DNA from: Rhea pennata
Taxonomy: Eukaryota; Chordata; Aves; Rheiformes; Rheidae
Direction: 5' to 3'
DNA: 64,000 bases
NCBI RefSeq assembly: GCF_028389875.1
Contig: NC_084666.1
Span: 27,746,308 to 27,810,307, forward strand
Shown: positions 1-14,106 of the stretch, piece by piece
How the letters are laid out: each line of letters starts with the position of its first letter
Position numbering within the stretch: the stretch's first letter is position 1
Program-made: the position numbers and the translations under genes
The notes under the pieces: generated by a model
The model's input: the letters and a program-made list of their open reading frames with translations, nothing else
What the model was told of the DNA's origin: nothing
Databases searched by the model: none

Positions 1-2525
1 GCATATTTGGCCATTGTCTTCTCATTCATGGAAAGCAAAGGTAATAGACAATCTAACTCCCTTTTCCAGTGCTGCCCTACTGTTCTCCCGGTTACTTTCT
101 GCAGTGGGGCCCAACTAGCACAAGACTCTGACTGAGTATCCAGCATGCCACAGTACCTACAAAGCTACGCATTACACTGCATGATTGTCATTCTTATACC
201 TGCGCCTTTTTGGGCTTTGCAGCATTTCTCACGACTACACATCTACTGTGACCATCTATGACCATCTCCAAAGCACAGGAAGGTGGTTTTGTCCAGTCCT
301 ACATTATATGTACAGTGAGTACTTTAACTCACATGGACCAAGTTCCAGAGCAGTATGGTTCGCAGAAACCATCAGTCACTGCTTTGAGGAGATGTGCTCT
401 AGGTTGCTGTTGACACTGACTTTCTTCTTCTGTTGCCTACTGTCTTCTTGGCTTCAGGAAGAAGGTAATAACAGTAATACTGAATTATTTTTTCATCCTA
501 CCCTTATTACCTGCTTTATTTCTTAACAGAATTTTTATTGTTGGTCCTGACAGTAACCAGTGCGAATTTGATTGATGCAGAAACAACAGATGAAACCAAT
601 GACAGATAGCAGAGACCTCTATGCAATATTAATCAGTTAGCCCTAAATCTAATAGCACTCAGCAGCATGTAGTCTGATATTGAAGAAAGATGTCTGAGGT
701 TCAGCAGGTGAAAATTGGCATTGCTCCATTTATGTCAATCAAACCAGCACAACTTGCATTAACTGAGAATCTTGTATGTCTGATTTTTCATTAGTCTTTT
801 CAAATGTTTGTTCCAAGTGGATGCTCTTCACTCAGCCTCGTCCTTTAAATTAGATCTGATCAACAGAGACACTGTAAATGAGCTTGGAAATAAACATCTA
901 TGGGAAGAGTTCAAAGCCTGTAGAAAATGCACATAACAGTTGGGAATTTAAGAAAAAAGCCTGAGCAATAAACCGAGTCAAAGGTCTGTATAGACATGGA
1001 AAATATCTATTCTGCAGTAGACTTGTTACAGGGGTAGCTATTAAATTAATCCTCACCCACCTGCAGATGAGTGAATACCTCCCTTCTTGCAGGGAGTTGC
1101 ACACCTGCAGGTGCAATCACACAGCAGTATGATTGCATTATAAACAGCAAACAAAAACCTGAGAGACAAACAAATGCCTAGACACTAGAGCATGGCTAAG
1201 ATGGATTATCTACTCCTCACATCATTGTTAAATATCCCTAAAAAAAAACCCTAAATATTATGCATCAATCAGAATTTTTATCTCTTCTTCTAGTTCTTTG
1301 CCCAAGGAACCTGGGGCTGCTGAGCGGTTCCATGAACAAGAAATTCTGGAAAGCATGTCTGCTAGCAGATTTCACACTTAAATTCACAAGTGTTATACAT
1401 GGCACTGTGCTGCCTCCTTATGTTTCAAATCTTGTCTTCTTTCTCAGCGCAGTCTTGCTGATGTATCAAGGGTCAGACTATGGCTGGGCTGTTCATGGAT
1501 GTGAGTTCAGAAAAACTGCTGAAGACAGTGCAGCACTCTGCTTTCCCACTGCTCTCTCTCAAAATGAGAGCTTCATCCCAGAAGGGTGGCAGGAAGGTGG
1601 CATCCAAGTGAGTTCTCTCCCCATCCCAGTGTGCTTCCCCCCGTCTAAACCAAACAATCTGAAGACATATTTGGCCCTTCAAAAGCTCAGTGCTTCCCAT
1701 TGCATTCACAGCAGTTCTGTAGCAATGCTAAAGCACATCAATATTGCCATACATACGACCTGGTCCTCTCCAGTAAATTTCTCTGTGTTCTTAAGGGAGC
1801 CTGTCTCCTACGGTGGAAGCATGCTCTGGAGAAATCAGGCAATTCCACAGATGGCTTGCTCTTAAGCTGCTCGGAGAGGATATGAACATAGCACAATCTG
1901 TGAATAGAAAAGCTGTGACTCATTCCACCTCACAGGGATGCTGTGGAAATTAGCCAAAGACAACCCCCTGAAAATATGAAGTGCTAAGAGTTTTCATTAT
2001 TAATACTTACGTGTGAATAATATAATGCCCTGCAAATAGCAGGGCACTATACCAGACAGGAATGGGAAAAGTAGCATATAATCAGGACACTGGCCTAATG
2101 TCTCCAACAAAGCAGCCAAAGCAATGCTAATGTATGCTTCTATTGAGCCAGCAGATTATTTTCATTTACAAAAATAAATTTCTAGCTTTCCTGAAGCTCT
2201 CTTAAACAACTGCAGAGGCTAGTTCTGCACAGCTGACAATCAGAGAAATGTATACATTTAGGAGCAGGAAAACATTTTGGTTGTATGTGTTCCTTCACAC
2301 AAGTTTTCACTGCTTAGCTCAGATAGTTCACCATATTTCAAGTTCTGTGGAAGCAGATGGGAAGAACACATGAGAGGCTTTGTATCTATTCCAGTGCCTA
2401 ATAGTGTGATGACCACTAGGAATGTCTGTATGTAAAAAGAGAAGATTTTATAATTGGAAAAGCTTTGTTGGCAAAGCTGGAATATATAATAATCCATTTC
2501 TCATAGATTAACGTTAAGGACAGTT

Positions 2526-2598
2526 TGAGCAGGGAGGATTGGACTACATGTTCTCCAGCAGCCCCTTCCAACCTCAATCATTTTGTGATCCTGTGACA
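2526..2598 (+). mobile_element. CR1 LINE fragment, 3' end
   Basis: The text GGATTGGACTACATG, followed by CCCCTTCCAACCTCAATCAT and TTTTGTGATCCTGTGA, is the typical 3' terminus of avian CR1 elements, with the octamer-like ATTCTGTGA repeats and no poly(A). It is severely 5'-truncated and carries no open frame. It is the main evidence that the genome is avian. Confidence 0.88.
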
Positions 2599-5500
2599 GA
2601 GGAAATTGTGCACTTGGTAGGCGGTTAGTCAGAGTACTTGGCATTATCATGTGAGCTCTGATGGATGTCACTTTAGCAATTTAAGATGTTAAATCCCCCA
2701 GCTTTGTTCTGCTATACCAGGTAGCCTCTGGCAAGGGGTAGAACTGAAAGCTTAACATTGGCCTATAGCAGTTCACAACCAATGCTTTGGCACAAGCCCA
2801 CTTTCATTACCAGCAGGCTCAGAACTGGCATGGATGAGGTCAGAAACACGTCTTGTCTGATAAAGGTGCAGTCAGAGGAAGAAGGCAGGCAACCAGAGAC
2901 GATAATATCAAACTGCTGCAGCTAAATCTTCCAGACCTTGTCTGTCAGAGACTTTTGACTGCACACAGCTGCCGACTCTAAGATCTTTCATTATAAATAG
3001 AAGTGTTGACCTCACTGCTGCAGCCAGAAGGTGGGATACTGTTATTGCTATAGTACTCTTTGTCACTTTGAAGTTGCCAGTATCACACTCACATCATGGC
3101 CCTGTGGGCTAAGCTTGTGTCTGACTTGTACTCAGCAGGAAGAAAATGATGTGCAGAGATCTCCATCCCATCAATAAATTAAATCCCCACTTGGGTCTCT
3201 GTTCTAGCATCCCCCCAACTTAAGTGAAATGTGGGTCATTGTCACAAGGAAGGGAGCCAGACTGTGCTCCCATTTGGCATCGTTATGGTCTTACTGGCAA
3301 GCTACCATGTGTTACATGTCTGAGCAGATTATCAGAACTGTCCCTCCTGGCCTTAAAAATTATGTCTCTATGACAACTGTGATGCTGCAGCATGATTCAG
3401 GAAGCTACACTGCAACAATTGCTACCATTGAACCCTGCTTTAACCTTATAAGTAGCACTGTTAGTAACCAGTTCACTTACATAGGAGAACTGAACAAGCA
3501 TAGAGAAGCCTGAAAAGTGTGAGCTTAGGGAAAAAGAGGAAGATTTAATTAGTCAGGTGCAGTATAGAAAAAGGCAGTTCTTCCTTGTCTCCATTGTTTT
3601 TATGGCCCTGTCTACTTCAAATAGAAATAGACATAACACTAAATACATTTAATGCTCGAATAATATAGCAACCAACTTAACGTGACATTGCAGTGAATCA
3701 ATAAATATTCCACTGGAATCGTAGATCATTTGTTGCCAGAGAAAAACAACTGTGTTCATACCTAAGGCTTCATTGTCACCTCTGTTGACACAGAGTGATC
3801 TGACAGAATGAGATTTGAACAGATTTATCACAGCTCCCTGCTTGAGACATGATTGCATTGATCCAGAGTATGATTGCATTTGAACTAGCAAGGATATAAG
3901 AACCTACACCTCAAACAAAAAGGGCTATTTTTATTACAGATGTAAAACCTGTCTTAAATCCAGGTTTTCCCAGACAGCTTTTTCTTTGCTTGTCTGCAGC
4001 CACCAGATATTTAGTAATTTATTCATGCCTGACAGTAAAAATTCACTAATGAATATGAGAGTGCTAATACCAGATGCAGCCTGATCTTTGGGCTATATCT
4101 ACCCATGCCTTTTCCCTAAGGTAGCCAAAAACTCCCAAAAGGACTTCTTGTTTCATCCTGCTTCCTCCCACCAAGCATAATTGGTTGCTTGTCCAAAGGC
4201 ATCGTTTCTCCCCTTCCAAAGGATTCTGCTTGAGCCAGAGAGGAGCAATCAGGACAAGGTAGACAGGAAGCAACAGTTTTAACCAAGGGATTGCTAAGAT
4301 CCGGCCTCTACATTTGGTACGCTGTCATTTACGCTGTGTCTTGCTCTCAGACCTCACTCCTGAGGCACCCCGGAGGTGCAATGTAGGATTTGGTTGCTCA
4401 GAATATTATAAAAGCAAGTTGCAAGGTATCATGGGCAAAGCAGTCTTGTCCTGGGGAATTTCACTAAATTAAGTTTACTATCAATTAACAAACTTGTAAT
4501 TACTGAATCAGGTATTGAGAAACAAAAACAACAAAAAATTAAACACTTAGGGAAACACCTTTTCCCTCCTTTCCCAGCTCAACTTCAGTTCAACACCTCT
4601 CCTCCCCCCTTCCTAGTCTCCACTTCCACTTTTTTGCAACCAGATGTTACACCTGGGCCCTCCAAATCCCTTCTGTAAATACCTTAGCATTAAACTACCG
4701 TTCCAGCCAGACTGCAAGTGCTCTCTATCTTTTAACATACCTACTGCAGAGCACATGCTATTCCTGAAGAAGAACAACAGGGTGACCCAGGAAGGGGCTG
4801 CACTATCTAAACACAGGTGTTTCAGTCAGGAGCAAAACAAAACATTGTGCGAATGTGAAGGCCACAGAAGTTTCTACTTGTCCATCTTGCTGGGAGCTAT
4901 GAAAGCACACCAGAGTCAGTGACCCTATCAGTTGCACTTCAGATCTGACCTTTTTAGAAACTGGAGCAAGAGGAAAAAGTCTACTGTAAATTTCATGGGG
5001 TAAAAATATTCTGACATTTTTTTTCTTTGGGAAGACCTATAACCTGAATACAGAGGTTTCAGCAGATTACTTTGAAAAAGAAAATAAATCATGTATGCAG
5101 GAGAAGAGGAAGAGGCGTAAGTTCAAAGATAAATAGAAGAAGGGCGTAGGAGGAGGAATTAGTTTACAGGGTAGGGGGTAGAAATCAAGGGCAAGAGAAG
5201 CAGAGTGTTTCAGAAAAAGGAGAGACAGCATGCTACCAGGAGCTTGTCCCACTTGTTGGAAACTGGGGCATTTACTTCTTCCTGGCTTCCCTCAGGAGTT
5301 TCACTATCTTGGGTTTTCTGAACTTTGGGGCATTTCTGAGCCAATCTTTCTCTTGCCTGTGAGCTGGGATCTAGAAGATACTGTCCTTATACAGGTGTGT
5401 GAGGTCTAATTCTTTCCTTTCTGTCTGCTTCTCACAACAGTCCAGATTAAAGGAAGATGCTTATTGTGCTGGGAGTCAGGAGACAAGTCTCTCTGTGTCA

Positions 5501-6379
5501 GCAATGCAAGTTCTGAGCTCTGGGACATAAACCCCTCTCCCCAAATACTTCAGAGAAAATAGGAATGCCAAACTGTACATCAGAAATACAAAACTGAGAA
5601 ATGGGTGTACACTTAAGAACAGGCAGGCTTGATACATCCTCAGGCTCCAATACTGTCACAGGAGGGTAAGGAGGACACTCTAAGACAATTGAATGAACCA
5701 AACCATTCACACCTTTCAGAAATCCGCATAAATCCATGGCATGTTTGCATATAGATGAGAATGCTACACGGAAGAACATGCCATTTCATTACTGAAAAAT
5801 CTGTTCCAGTAAAGGCTGACCCTTCCAAGTGATCAGACATCTTACTTAGAGATGTAGTTCAGGTCTGATAATAGCACGACCATCTCAGCTAGAGGCATGA
5901 ATATGCTCTTCTTCCTGGCCAGCATATAGAACAGTTATAAAGTACATTGACTTATATATCAAAGCTGGCTTAAGAAATTGTCATTGCTTTTTGCCTCTCC
6001 ATTTATTCAATAAAAGTGTTTGGGAAGCTTAGCCAGAAGCTAAGTGAGCTACTTCAGTGAAAGGGATACAGCTGAAAAAATACTCTCCTCCCACCTCCTC
6101 CCAAAGCACTTTCATGTATATTTGTAGCACATGTGCACATTCATTGATACTTCCTGTCAGAGAATTGTTTGGGAACAAGTATACTTACTGGACTTTGTTT
6201 CCATAAATCTTGTCTATTTGTATAGCAGCAGTTCACCAGTCTTGGTGTGTGCAAATAGGTATGTGGAGACTTCTTTCAGTGGAGCTGCCTGTCAGCAACA
6301 CGCCTTCACACAGCACACGAAGAGACAGAGTTCCTTTTATTATCTTCTGTCCCACTTTACTCCCTAGCCTCATAGGCCC

Positions 6380-6560
6380 CAAGTAGGGCAGGCCTGGGGA
6401 TTGCAACTAGGTTCAGTCAGGAGCCAGATCACCGGACAAGTCCACAGTGGTGAGGCAGGTCCAAAGTCAAGCCAGAAAGTCAAAATTAGCTCAGGGTCCA
6501 GGTCATCGAGGCACAGGCATATAGGGCAGAGGGTGAAAGTCCCACCTTAAAAGCAGCTCC
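6380..6560. repeat. Unclassified repeat-like block with internal CAGGTCC/AAGTCA motifs
   Basis: The block has a locally higher GC content and repeats short GGTCCAAAGTCAAGCCAG- and CAGGGTCCAGGTCATC-type words. Its style differs from the surrounding intron and suggests a transposon or LTR remnant. I could not assign a family and see no coding sequence. Confidence 0.3.
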
Positions 6561-9500
6561 TGAGAAAAGGGAGGGAGAGGTGGCACTATTTAAGCTTCTT
6601 CCAACTTTATCTTAACAGGTCTTATCAGGGAGCTGGCCTTGAGCATAGCCAGCTACACTCCTAGAAGACAGTATGCAGTCCAGGCCCTGACAGCTAATGC
6701 ACAACAGTCCAGAGATAAACAAGATGTTATTAGAATAACAGTCAGGTCTATGCCCCTGTTTTATCACATTCGAATTAATGGAGCTGTTAATACAATTGTA
6801 ATATTTATTGTGTTGATAGATACTGTAGTGTTCATTGTATGAAGGGCTTTTTCCACATGCTTAAGAGTAGCAGTTAGTGTTCTGCTGAGAACCTCAGGCC
6901 ATATGGAAAAGTAGAAACAAAAGCAGAACAATTAGTAATTGATATACAATTCAGATTATTGCATTATGATCAGGATAACTGAAAACAGACCTCAAGAGAA
7001 ACCTAAACACAGATAGTGAGTGCTTAGAGATTAGTTCATAGTGGCTACGCAATACATACAGCCTCATGAAAGGTAGCACAAAAGTATTAAATCTAGAATA
7101 AGGGGAATGTGAAGCAAAAAGGAGTTGCAGTTGAACAAAATTAACTTGGCCATTCATTAAAAATATTTTTCAATCAATCTCTTCCGTTTCCTTTAGTGCA
7201 GTGTAATTTTGATACAGACTTTTGCAAGCAAACATAGTAAGAGGATAAGTCTCGACATGTGCTGTGGGAAATGCTCCTGCAGGCATTAGTAGCAGCAATC
7301 TTGTGAAGGGGCAGTTCTGTCAGGCTCTCCCTGACATTTGCTAGCTGTAAGTGATCTGAGATTCTTAGCATTTCATCCAATTCACAACAGTAACCAGTGT
7401 GTATGTGCATCTCCATCAGTTAACCTATCATCCTTGCCTTCTGTATTTCTGCTGCTTCCTACTATTTATGCTTGAGTTCACAGGGGATCTGCCATGGATC
7501 AGACACCTTAATTCAAGCATCTAGCTGCTACAAACCCTAACAAAAGAACAGTTAACTTTGAGAAGACAGAAAAACACACTGTCACAGCACACTTGTAAAA
7601 CAAGACAGTACATAGGAAACATGCTAGCAAGAGCTGGGTTGGAAATCGGAATACATAAAACTTGTACTATAATCCCATATACTGACCATTCTGACAACAA
7701 ATTGACCACTGTCTGGGGAAAAATATGTTTTGTAAATTGAAACTCTTTAATATTAATAATCTCTAAAGACATTCAGGTAATATATCCTGTATCATCCTAT
7801 ATATCCCATATAGAATGCACCCACTGAAACTTTTATCACCACAAACTCACTCTCAGAGTGATCATCCATGGAGACTTCACATATAGAGAGAAGTTAATAT
7901 AGATCTAAAATTTCCAAATATAGTTCAAATGCCAGTCTTCATCATTGCAGAGAGCATTCTGGCAGCAAAACAGGAGGAGTAATTTTGAAGTTGGGAGTGG
8001 CATGAACATCCACAGCAGAAGACACACAGCGTTGGGATAGAAAGCTTAGCATGGAAAAGAGTAGGTGGAGCTGACCAAGATTTTTTGCGGATACATTTTG
8101 GGAAACTGAGAAGTTTATCAAATGGCACTGCATTTGTTTGGGGTTTTTTTCAGTGAAATTAAAAATATTTTCTTTTGGCTCAATTTAAGTCATTCCTTAC
8201 CCCTCATTTTTTTAATTTAGTCACCAAGCCAAAAAAATTAGTTTTTCGCAGTTCATTAGTGTTAAGCTATGGAGACTGCTGTGCTCATACACTTTGGAAG
8301 GATTACTTTTCCTGAGGGATTAGAGCCATTTATTGTATTTTCACAATATATTTGTACGTTGCAGACAAATTTAGAAGTTATTCAAGTGTGGATAGTATAG
8401 TTTATTACTTTCCCTTTTTATTTTTTAAAAAGTGGCTAGCTTGTCTTTATATGGTTATGCAGATTTTAATAGCAAATACTTGATACCCAGCAATTTAGTA
8501 CCCTTGAAGGAATGTGAAATTAGCCAAGTCAGACACCTACGTGGTATATCTTAAGCACTTTCTGTTGCACACAGCAAAGTATATCGTTCTTCACTTCAAA
8601 TACCTTTGTTATTTTAATATCATTTCAGTAGCCTCAGAACTACTGCTAGTGGGCCCAAATAGTCCCCTAATAGCCACAGAGGAGAGCAAAGCTGGGGGCA
8701 TAGATGCTTCTCACATCAACTTCAGCAGGTCTGAATCTTCAGTCACTCTTGTAGGCTACAAGCCAGATAAACAACAAAAGGAATAATTGAATTTGCTTTT
8801 CAGAATATGGACTCATTTAGAGGGGGGGAGGCAAAGGCTTGACTGTTTGCAGATACAGTGACATACAATTTCAGACACTCATCCACTCTTCCACTCAGAA
8901 GAGCTCTCTTCCACTCACTGCACAAAGGCAAGCCCTGGCTCTAAGCCTGCAGCTCTTTAGTGATCCACTGAGCAGCTCTAGACAGAGCAGAAAACACTCT
9001 GTGATGATCTGGGCTCCTTGGGCTTACGTGGGCTGTGTTAAAGGGTGCATTTCCTAGCTGCAGCCTCACCTCCCTCTCTATCATATGGTTCATTGCGGGG
9101 GTCCTACCTGGGGAGAAGAGAAGCTTTAGAAGACATACATGGTGGGAGACGAGCTCTTCCCCTTCTCCAGAAGAGAAGAAATTCCAGATCTGGAGTTTAT
9201 TCCACAGGAATACCTGTGTTCTGCTCTTAAATGAGTCTCCCATTGATTTCCTAGGGAGATATACATATGTACCTGGGATGAAAATCCCGTGCAGTACTTC
9301 TCAGTCTTTGTAATATCCCAGTGACATTCTAAGGGGTTATTAAGTTAACACAAATCCACTGCTCGTCAGGTTCAAAAGTGATATCAGACTGAAATATGTC
9401 TGAGACAGGGCTTTCCTTGATGTATCTAGGTGCCTGAGGCACTCTCAGATTATACAAACCCTGACATTCATAGTCTGAAGAAGGGCATGACTGGTGTCAC

Positions 9501-10791
9501 CAGAATGCAAGATTGTAGGGCTGGTATGATAGCTCTAGGTAACTTTCTGTTAGTAAAGAATAATTTTATGTTTCTTTAGTCAGAGAGCAGCAGCAAAAAT
9601 AATCTCTGGATGTCATTTCACATTTTTTGAAGAACTGACACGTTGTGCTTTGAGATAATACAATTGCACTAGGATGTTAGAACCTTAAGTATAGTTTGTG
9701 CATTTATTAGTCTTCTGCCAAGTTGTGTGTAAAACAAAACCTAGAACAAATTGTAAGATTCAGGTACTAACAGATTCACTTTAATTTGTGAGAATAAAGT
9801 TTTGCCCAAAATGCATTTGAGTTTACAGATATTAAACTTCAAGAAATTCTCTATACAGTACCTGTACAATCTGGAACTTGGTCTATGCCTAGTGCTCCTT
9901 CACACTGCAGTGATACGAGTAAATAAAAAAGTAGTGCCTCAGGTCTCTAAAAGGACTGCTTAGCTGAACTAACACAACAATAACATGAAATAGTTTTATT
10001 AAATGGGCAGTATATTCACATGCTAGTGCTCTAGTCATCGGAGCAATCCGCTGAATTGAGAACTATCAGTCAGGTAAAATTCTTAATACCTCTTCCATTA
10101 GCTTTCTGCTACCAATTTTAACAGCTTTATTTCATACAGATTTATCTTCTTTATAAACTTACATCCATTTTTTCCTACAGGAGTAAACTGTACAAAGAAA
10201 CAGTGGTCATTTTCAGCAAACCTGAGTGTGTGGGAAACTTCAAGAAAACATTTACCATTTCAGTTACTTCTGAAATATTCATCCTTTTTTTTCCCCCTTG
10301 AAAGCATCATTTTTGGTCCGTGCCTGAATGGCAGACCTCAGTTCATCAGTATTATACAGAAATAGCAGCACAAACTTTCCCAGATTGCCAGTCCAATCTC
10401 CCTGGCTATACAGGAATTATCTGTAGATAGGTGCACTTTTCTGTCCCTCAATCTTTTGAATATCTGTTAACATTAAAGTTCAGTGCTGTTTTCTACAATG
10501 GACATCTGTCTATCAGCATGTAGATGAAAACTGAGTTAGACAACAATTCATTTCATATAAGGCACTGAACTCTGGGGTCAGTGTTGCCTAGCCATAGTGC
10601 TGATGACAAGGGAAAGTGGAAAGGCAACTCTGAGCACAGTGCTCAGCCCTTTGAGCTAATCAAACAGTAGCTAAAGGTTGCTAGATTATTCCCCAGTAAA
10701 TCTGTTCCTGCTGGTAAGGTGAAGTTTTGATCAGTATCAATGACTGACTTTTGACTCAGAATGTATAGTTATAATTATTTTTATATCATTC

Positions 10792-10856
10792 ATATGTATA
10801 TGTGTGTATATACACACACACACACACACACACACATATATGAATATATATATAGG
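10792..10856. repeat. AC microsatellite flanked by TA/TG alternation
   Basis: About 13 AC units near 10811-10836 are flanked by ATATGTATATGTGTGTATAT and ATATATGAATATATATAT. The whole tract is alternating purine-pyrimidine. Confidence 0.9.
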
Positions 10857-11617
10857 GAGAGTGTGTTATTCTCCTGTGTAGTCTGTCTCCATTCTTACTC
10901 ATTTATATTCTGTAAGTACCTATGAACATTAAATTACCTATGGGGGGCTCTTCCTGAGAAGACACAGGGTTATTTAACATATTACCATTTCTAATCCAAT
11001 CCACGTAGAACATGACTACCTATATTTGAATTCATGTTTAGGAGCAAAGCAACAGAACTATTAATTCAAATATTTGACATCCTTATTGTGGACAAGAATT
11101 TGCATCAACAAGATTAGGGACACAGAATATTTGGAGTGCTCTGATTGTATGACATCGGACCTTTACATGGAACGTCTGCCCCTCCAGTATCACCTAATAC
11201 TGCTGAGCTGTGTGTCTTCCTCTACAGAAATCTGCAGATACTAAATAGACTTAGTACACTCCCTACCAAAAAAGCTCATTCTTCTACGTCAGCGTATGAA
11301 ATCAGCATATTCATTCCCTAGTGGATAAGGAAAAGTGGCAGCTGTAATGGTATCATGGACAGCCTGGTGTCAAAAAAGCCATTAATCTCTTCAGTACAAA
11401 ACTACATTCTACTCCAAAATCCAATGCATTGCTCAAGGGAATATGCAACTTGTTGATTCTCATTATTGGTACAGACTATACAGGCATACCAGACTCGTAA
11501 GGCCTAACGTTTGTCTACATACCTGTCTTCTTTGGCTTATCAAACATTTATCAGGGTGAAATTAATAATGGAACATATTGGCAAAGCGTGCTGTGTTCTA
11601 AGCCATCTTTGCCTCAG

Positions 11618-11670
11618 TGCAGGAGATGGATTAGATAACCTTTCAAAGTTTCTTTCAGCCTTTTCTTTTC
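11618..11670 (+). mobile_element. Old CR1-like fragment
   Basis: GCAGGAGATGGATTAGATAA, followed after a short gap by TTTCTTTCAGCC, keeps the spacing of the CR1 tail (GGACTAGATGACC ... CCTTCCAGCC) but is more diverged than the copy at 2.5 kb. It is noncoding. Confidence 0.55.
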
Positions 11671-13920
11671 CTATGGCGCTTTTTGAGCTTTGTTCTTGCA
11701 TTTACTCACATTACTGAAATTGCACAACAGAGTGCTGCTAACGTGAACAGAGAAGAGTTTGCTCCAGATGTCTGCTTTTCCCTGAGAAATGTTTTGGCTG
11801 TGTTTTACTAGTAACTGGACACATTTTCTTTCACACTAGACAGTAGAAAGGAATGCAGAGGAGTAGTTGGACCACGACGCTAGGTTTGATTCATGTGGTT
11901 TTTGTCAGATTCTGTCCCCTTGGTGCACTTCAGGTCCCCTCGCAAAGTGGAGAGGGATCAATTTTGCATAGCATTGAAGCCTATCAATGAAAATTAACAT
12001 ATATTATCTTGGTAGTAACAGAATTTTGCTATTTTCTACTGTAGTTTTGCAATTTTATACCAATGATTCCTGGCACAAGTTCAGTCTCAGCAGCAGTAAC
12101 AGCCCAAAAAATGCTGGTAGCTTCACTGCTTAGCCCTGCTGTGTACTGCAATATGTGTCAAGGTGTTTAAAATGATGTTGGCTTATCTCAGTCCCTTAAT
12201 GGTGGTAAATTTCTGCAACGAGATGACAATGCAATCCAAGCATCATAAGCAGTGAGAGTTATTTCTGTAGAACTAAGACTGGAACTCAGTCCAAAGCTTC
12301 ATTTTTTTTCCCTATTACAGCTATAAATCTATTTGCCAAGTAGAAATCTGGATTTTTTTTTTTTTTTGAATTTTGGTTCTGCATAGGCCTTTTTTTCTCC
12401 TACCGTCCTTGACAACATAGAATATTTACCTATAGTGACAAATGTTAAGTAGATGGGGAAAAAAAAACAATTAAAACAGTGGTCAAATAGATCTACATTC
12501 CATTCTGTGATCTTGTAAGATAATTAAGAGCAACATGGCTTTTTTCAGGCCAGGATTTTTCCCCATTCTAGTGTATGGATTCAGTAATATGAAACTGTTT
12601 TTTCAAGTTATGCATGCAGAAAAGATGTAATAAATGCATAATAAGCATGCATTATAAAATGTTTTCTAAAAAAAAAGTGGTATTTCGAAAAAATCGAATA
12701 GTTGGAGCTCTTTTTGTAACAAATTTCATATAGAAAAGTACTTTTGGAGGTTTTAATACTTTTTCATTAAGTTATTTTTAATTTCAGCTGAATTAATTTT
12801 TTCTTGTAGCTCAAGATATTACTTTAAATTTTTTTTCCAATTGTGCATAAATTGAAAATTCAGCTACTCACATAGCCAGAACACTAAGAGGATCATGAAA
12901 ATTTCTTTCTTATAATTTATTTTAAAAAGCCCAAATGCTGGCCTAGTATTTTCCTCAGTTGTAATCTTTCTGAAAAGCTTAAGCACCTGAATTAAATAAT
13001 TAAAAATTATTTTCATTACCACACATGAGGCACAACAATATGGCACAGAAATGTAAGGTTTACTTGTATAAGTCATATTGGAATAAGCAAACAGCACACA
13101 GGGTCTTGATTTGTACACAGTCGATCTTATCCTGTTGAAAATGGAGGTCCCTTAAATGAGAGAACAGGTTTTGACCTGACACAGTAGAACACAGAACAGA
13201 TGGACCTGGATTTCTTCATAAAGTGTAACAGCTGTATCTAAATTTGGGGGAATGTGCCTGGCAACAAAATGGGAGCACTTAGAAGTAGATCTTAATTAGT
13301 CAAATGAGGTAAGTGCTCAAGGGCAAGATGCGTTTACAATACGAGCAGACAAAACTATGTACCATGCAGTATTGACTGAACTAAATTAATTGAATGCTAA
13401 GCAGCTGGACTACAGTTGCCAGTGTTTTTTTACTGTGGTTATAAATAGTTCTGTTCTCTTTTTAACTTTGTAAAGCAATTCAAGTCAGAAAAACTTCCAG
13501 GATTGTGGCTTAGACTGTGATAACCATGACTGTGTACTAGTTTCAGATGAGAAAGAAAGACCAGGAAACTGAGGGAAGAAAACAATGATCTGTATCAGCC
13601 CTAAAGATTCTTAAAGTGCATTCCTGACAGTACTAAAGGCAGGTTAGCTCAGGCTAGTTCGTGTGAAGGAGAGGAAGTCCTTTGACATAGCTGAAGAGGT
13701 AAGGGACTGTAACCTTGGACTTCCAGAAAAAGTCGGTTCTTAGATGCATAGATTCTGTCTTGACACACTGAGATCTCTCTTATCCAAAATCAGTCACTCC
13801 CAGCCTGCACTGCCAGGATCAGAGTAGAGTGGATTTGTGGTATGCATTTTGCTATGCCAAAGATGGATTTCTTTCCCTTCCTATCAAACCAGGAGGAAGT
13901 TAAGGATAGAAGAGAAAAGA

Positions 13921-13943
13921 AAAAAAAAAAAAAAAAAAAAAAA
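13921..13943. repeat. A23 homopolymer
   Basis: Twenty-three A follow AGAGAAAAG. No retroposon body was recognised next to it. Confidence 0.9.
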
Positions 13944-14082
13944 GTGAATGTTACCGGAAGATATAAAGAGCTTTGGTTAAACTTTCTACAAATTGAGATA
14001 TAGCTGGTATCCAGTATAAGTATCCATCCAAAAGACAGGAGAGAGTAAAAGCTCAAAATGCATAGAGGAAAAAGGCATGAAA

Positions 14083-14106
14083 AAAAAAAGAAAGAAAGAA
14101 AGAAGA
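14083..14106. repeat. AAAG short tandem repeat
   Basis: An A-run leads into four AAAG units and then AAGAAGG. It is a simple repeat in the GABRB1 intron. Confidence 0.75.

Noticed and set aside
1260..1865. 201-codon open frame in the first GABRB1 intron
   Set aside because: The frame has no recognisable domain, no splice or promoter context, and competing frames on the other strand. It may be chance or an unrecognised relic.
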